A stretch of DNA of 64,000 bases from Paenibacillus guangzhouensis. GTDB lineage: Bacteria; Bacillota; Bacilli; Paenibacillales; Paenibacillaceae. Position numbers and translations under genes: made by a program. Below, piece by piece: positions 61,296 through 64,000 of the stretch (positions are counted from its first letter, which is position 1; every line of letters begins with the position of its first letter). The stretch lies in NCBI RefSeq assembly GCF_009363075.1, contig NZ_CP045293.1, forward strand, positions 3,286,001-3,350,000, written 5' to 3'. Below the pieces are notes generated by a model. The model did no database searches. It was given only the letters and a program-made list of their open reading frames with translations, and had not been told where the DNA came from.

Positions 61296-61829
61296 TTAAT
61301 TCTTGTATCTTATAACGGTCCCTGCAATAAGGTCATATACAGTTTGTTTATTTTTGCTCCATAATGGACTTATCAAATAGATCAGTACCAAAACGTAGAC
61401 CACTCCCAATAATAAATAAACTAATGATTCCGGGTAATCAGAGGGAATTACCATGTGCCAAATGGTGAAATGGGCTAGTTCCCAAGGGACGAATTTAAGG
61501 GCAGAACGAAAAAGCGAAGAACCTAGTCCGATTGAGTGACCGTTAATTCCAGTCACCATAACCCCCACTTTTCTTTTCCCCCATGTCGCGTGTGATTTCG
61601 ATCCCTCACATATGGCGAAATAAAGATATACAGGCAGTGTAATGAATAGAAAGCCAGTGACCTCGGCCAACAAAGGATTTGTCGTAAACAATGGAGTCAA
61701 CAATGGCCGTATAAGAAAAGATACACCGATTAGCAGGATGATGTAGCCCGTAATGATAACATAATCCCATAAAAAGGCGATAATGCGGGTGCCTACAGAT
61801 ACACTTCTTAACTCTCCATGCGTATGCAC
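61296..61829 (-). CDS. RDD family membrane protein
   Basis: About 177 aa from GTG 61829, 7 nt after AGGAGGGG; the longer frame starting at 61862 has no such site. RDD-type start VSVGTRIIAFLWDYVIITGY, three or four membrane segments, the TWGKRKVGVMVTG motif after the second, and the end NKQTVYDLIAGTVI. Some RDD proteins are ion transporters or accessories; role here unknown. Confidence 0.85.
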   Translation of the reverse strand: MHTHGELRSVSVGTRIIAFLWDYVIITGYIILLIGVSFLIRPLLTPLFTTNPLLAEVTGFLFITLPVYLYFAICEGSKSHATWGKRKVGVMVTGINGHSIGLGSSLFRSALKFVPWELAHFTIWHMVIPSDYPESLVYLLLGVVYVLVLIYLISPLWSKNKQTVYDLIAGTVIRYKN

Positions 61830-61892
61830 AACTCTACCCCTCCTATACAAAATAAAGAACATAACACTATTTGTTTATTCGGGGTTTTTATT

Positions 61893-61990
61893 CCACTATC
61901 CTGCCCGTTAACTTAACGAAAAAAGCAACCGATCGATAATCGGCTGCCTTCTTGTTGCTTTTAAGCAATAGTGTCCCGTTAGCTTAATAA
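61893..61990 (+). repeat. CCCGTTAG element, full copy
   Basis: ACTATCCTGCCCGTTAACTT, AGCAACCGATCGATAATCGG then CTGCC, spacer, right arm AATAGTGTCCCGTTAGCTTAAT. Confidence 0.85.
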
Positions 61991-62024
61991 TTCTGCGTAT
62001 TTAGGAAGAGAATATACAACCCAA

Positions 62025-62329
62025 TTATTTCGGGATTATGTCTTTCTTTATTGAACCGACCCACACATCTCCAACTTGAACACTATACGTTTTATCTTTT
62101 TCTCCAGAAAGATGAATTGATTCGACTTTGTAAGCCGTCCTTTTAATAGCTTCAAATTCACCTTCACTCATCCAGCCTTTCCCAATATTATCAATAAGGT
62201 CGCTCTCTGTGTAACATCACAATCAATATGTTGTTGCCAATCGAACATTTCTAATTTCTCTTTCAGGTACGTGTACTTATGAAAAGGAAACTGTTTTTCC
62301 CTCCTTGAAGACTGCCTAATTATTTCTAC
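62025..62329 (-). pseudogene. Unknown gene broken by a frameshift
   Basis: A frame that opens directly after a repeat arm (TAA 62330) reads REKQFPFHKYTYLKEKLEMF, DWQQHIDCDVT; after a one-base change near 62210 another frame continues ESDLIDNIGKGWMSEGEFEA, IKRTAYKVESIHLSGEKDKT, YSVQVGDVWVGSIKKDIIPK-stop at 62025. Both halves look genuine and together give about 100 residues of a 5'-truncated protein I do not recognise. Confidence 0.45.
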
Positions 62330-62385
62330 CCGTTAGCAAAACGCGGCTGCCGATCATGCCAGCAACCGCAATTTAATGATTGGCG
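62322..62385 (+). repeat. CCCGTTAG element, left arm and hairpin
   Basis: ATTTCTACCCGTTAGCAAAA then CGCGGCTGCCGATCATGCC and AGCAACCGCA; the right arm is lost. Confidence 0.7.
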
Positions 62386-62491
62386 ATGTGTTAAAACAAA
62401 GTTGAAATTAAATAACTTTTACGGGAAGCCATTTTGACTTCCCTTAATTCGCTTTTAAAGAAATTTATACATCAATCATTTTTTATTTTCA

Positions 62492-63199
62492 TTAAACGTA
62501 AATATGTTTTTTCAGCCATTGTCTGAAATACTGCAACTGTTCCTCAGAATGGAAATAGTGTTCTCCATTCTCCATTACTTGCAAATTACAGTTAAAACGT
62601 TTTTGAAATTCAGATACAACGTCAAACTCACATAAGTTATCTTCTGAACCATAGAGAATTGAAGTTGGATTATTCCAAGCAACAATGGGATGTTCTTTCA
62701 CATAACAGTAGTAATCCCAATAGAGAGTTTGTCCAATAGGTGTAGAAATTTCTTTCTCTATTTTTAGTCTACTCTCACTTACGTTAAACCATGTCATCAT
62801 ATTATTTATGATACGTTCCATATTTACCACAGGAGAGAGAAACAAGCACTGCTTCAACGGCTCATGGCTATATTCTAATAGGCTAAAATATGCTCCCATG
62901 CTACAAGCAAAAATGCTTATATGATTTGATAACGATTTTGCATAGGTCATAATTGTATTAAGGTCTTGAACACAGTTTTGAACTTTGCAAGGATAAGTAT
63001 CATCCTTACGGTCGCCATGTTGAGGCAAATCAAAACTAAGCACTTGATATCCTACTGCTGTTGCTTCTTCTGCAAATACAATAATCGAGTCATCTGCCTT
63101 ATTTGACATGTTACCATGCACCACCACAAATAACTTATCTGATTTGTCACCCCACAAAATTGCTGGAATGTTTTCTATTTTAATATTATTTTTTATCAT
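62492..63199 (-). CDS. Alpha/beta hydrolase
   Basis: 235 aa. KLFVVVHGNMSNKADDSIIV gives the oxyanion HG motif, FACSMGAYFSLLEY the nucleophile Ser (about 103), YGSEDNLCE the Asp (about 190) and NGEHYFHSEEQ the His (about 217). Cytoplasmic, no signal peptide. GGAGGATAAATCGTA precedes the ATG. Likely a small esterase; substrate unknown. Confidence 0.85.
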   Translation of the reverse strand: MIKNNIKIENIPAILWGDKSDKLFVVVHGNMSNKADDSIIVFAEEATAVGYQVLSFDLPQHGDRKDDTYPCKVQNCVQDLNTIMTYAKSLSNHISIFACSMGAYFSLLEYSHEPLKQCLFLSPVVNMERIINNMMTWFNVSESRLKIEKEISTPIGQTLYWDYYCYVKEHPIVAWNNPTSILYGSEDNLCEFDVVSEFQKRFNCNLQVMENGEHYFHSEEQLQYFRQWLKKHIYV

Positions 63200-63359
63200 T
63201 ACGATTTATCCTCCATGAAATGTATATATGGCTTTATTATAGTATATCTTCTATTTTCAACATCTATTTAAAACAATAGCCTGGTTGTGTCGAAATAATC
63301 TCTATACTCATCTCCAACGATCTTGTTTAACGAGAACAAGACGAGTACCTTCAAAGTCA

Positions 63360-64000
63360 TTATTCTCTTGGTTCCCGTAAGCTTAATAAAGATTTGTATG
63401 TAAACTTGTACAATTGAATCGCGTCTCTCCCATGGACTCTAACTAATTTAGGCGGCTTAGCATAAACAATACCGATTTTTTCATCAACTTCGTTCAGGTT
63501 CAATCCTTTTCTCATCATAGCATTCTTCAAATGAGTCTCTCTACTGCTAGGGAATATTACGTAAGCAACACTTTTATTATCTGTCTTCAAGAGTTCGTCA
63601 ATATCACTTGCCAGAATATCAAGGCTAATATCAAACGGCGGATCGCATACCACAATATCGAATTTCTTCATATATTTATTTTTCAACAGCTTCGTCAAAC
63701 CTTTTTTTAAATCATACTTCACAAACTTTAGACCTCCATTTTCTCTAAAACGGCTATCCCGTTCGAAAAGTACTATGTTTTTGTTCAAGTTATGTGCGTA
63801 CCGTGCTACGGATGGAGTCACCAAGCATGCAGTATAACTTTCACATAATTCAGCTAATCTTGCAGTTGTCTCGACCGAGAAAAAATACTGCATAAACTCG
63901 GAATGTTGGTTTAATAGAACATAAGATTCCGTATTGTTATAGGATAGCTCTACATATGGAAATCTTAAGTTATTTCTATGTGCATAAAGTCTGTCTATGT
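63360..64000 (-). CDS. N6-adenine-methyltransferase-like protein (PF10237 type), 5' part outside window
   Basis: The frame continues past the ATG at 63893 to the window end (RLYAHRNNLRFPYVELSYNN, TESYVLLNQHSEFMQYFFSV), so at least 212 codons are present and the start is missing. EFMQYFFSVETTARLAELCE resembles the SQFWYSxET start of EEF1AKMT1/N6AMT2-like enzymes; LFERDSRF is the SAM-side acidic end, and FDIVVCDPPFDISLD has the DPPF catalytic motif. Its usual target in eukaryotes is protein lysine; in bacteria the target is unknown. The last seven or so codons coincide with a degenerate repeat arm. Confidence 0.7.
   Translation of the reverse strand, partial: IDRLYAHRNNLRFPYVELSYNNTESYVLLNQHSEFMQYFFSVETTARLAELCESYTACLVTPSVARYAHNLNKNIVLFERDSRFRENGGLKFVKYDLKKGLTKLLKNKYMKKFDIVVCDPPFDISLDILASDIDELLKTDNKSVAYVIFPSSRETHLKNAMMRKGLNLNEVDEKIGIVYAKPPKLVRVHGRDAIQLYKFTYKSLLSLREPRE
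63363..63390 (+). repeat. CCCGTTAG element, degenerate right arm inside a gene end
   Basis: CTCTTGGTTCCCGTAAGCTTAATAA aligns with CTATCGTGTCCCGTTAGCTTAATAA with about six differences. It encodes the C-terminus of the methyltransferase-like gene. Confidence 0.4.

Noticed and set aside
7413-63390. Possible CRISPR array or integron attC sites
   Set aside because: Repeats are widely spaced and intergenic, with no regular spacer length, no cas or integrase gene, and arms that do not form attC-type R/L boxes.

Overview
The window looks like a spore-forming, low-to-mid GC Firmicute of the Paenibacillus/Brevibacillus type. The support is indirect but consistent: an lpl-type carbohydrate ABC operon without its own ATPase, a GH46 chitosanase very like the one I know from Bacillus circulans MH-K1, copper-amine-oxidase-type 'stalk' domain proteins, two DUF4183 proteins, a DUF1657 and a DUF1871 protein, five two-component or hybrid kinase systems, and strong AGGAGG-type ribosome binding sites. 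I see no rRNA, tRNA, CRISPR array or intact transposase.

Layout. 1-4.9 kb: the 3' part of a sugar-binding lipoprotein gene, two permease genes and a GH38-like/DUF5054 enzyme in one plus-strand operon. 5-7 kb: a DUF4309 secreted protein and the convergent chitosanase. 7-16 kb: a repeat-rich, decayed stretch holding a reductase, a large hybrid kinase, two DUF4183 proteins and several gene remnants (antiporter, VOC, GNAT). 16.3-21.4 kb: a divergent two-component system and lantibiotic-immunity-type ABC transporter with a YxeA-like protein. 21.5-28.6 kb: GyrI-like protein, phosphodiester glycosidase, NUDIX protein, stalk-domain protein, AraC regulator with VOC protein. 29-37.8 kb: AT-rich block with a serine hydrolase, a two-component system, small membrane and periplasmic proteins, decayed NusG-II and lgt genes and a multicopper oxidase, best read as a metal (copper) handling island. 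38.2-42.6 kb: a two-component system next to four tandem small membrane-protein paralogues sharing a conserved upstream box. 42.8-44.3 kb: an alpha/beta hydrolase. 44.8-51.4 kb: an unusual minus-strand cluster in which a two-component system precedes two carbohydrate-type permeases, an HlyD-type membrane-fusion protein and a solute-binding lipoprotein. 51.5-64 kb: many small genes separated by copies of an intergenic repeat, a degenerate group II intron, an XRE regulator with an 84-bp tandem repeat, and an adenine-methyltransferase-like gene running off the end.

The most striking non-gene signal is a family of about 26 intergenic elements between 7.4 and 63.4 kb. A full copy is a left arm containing CTGCCCGTTAG, a GGCTGCC/GGCAGCC hairpin, and a right arm containing GTGTCCCGTTAG. 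All copies but one point the same way regardless of gene direction. Several genes take their stop codon or last residues from a copy, and one copy is split exactly by the group II intron. The repeats are absent from 0-7.4 kb, 25-38 kb and 38-44.7 kb, so they mark the junctions between gene blocks.
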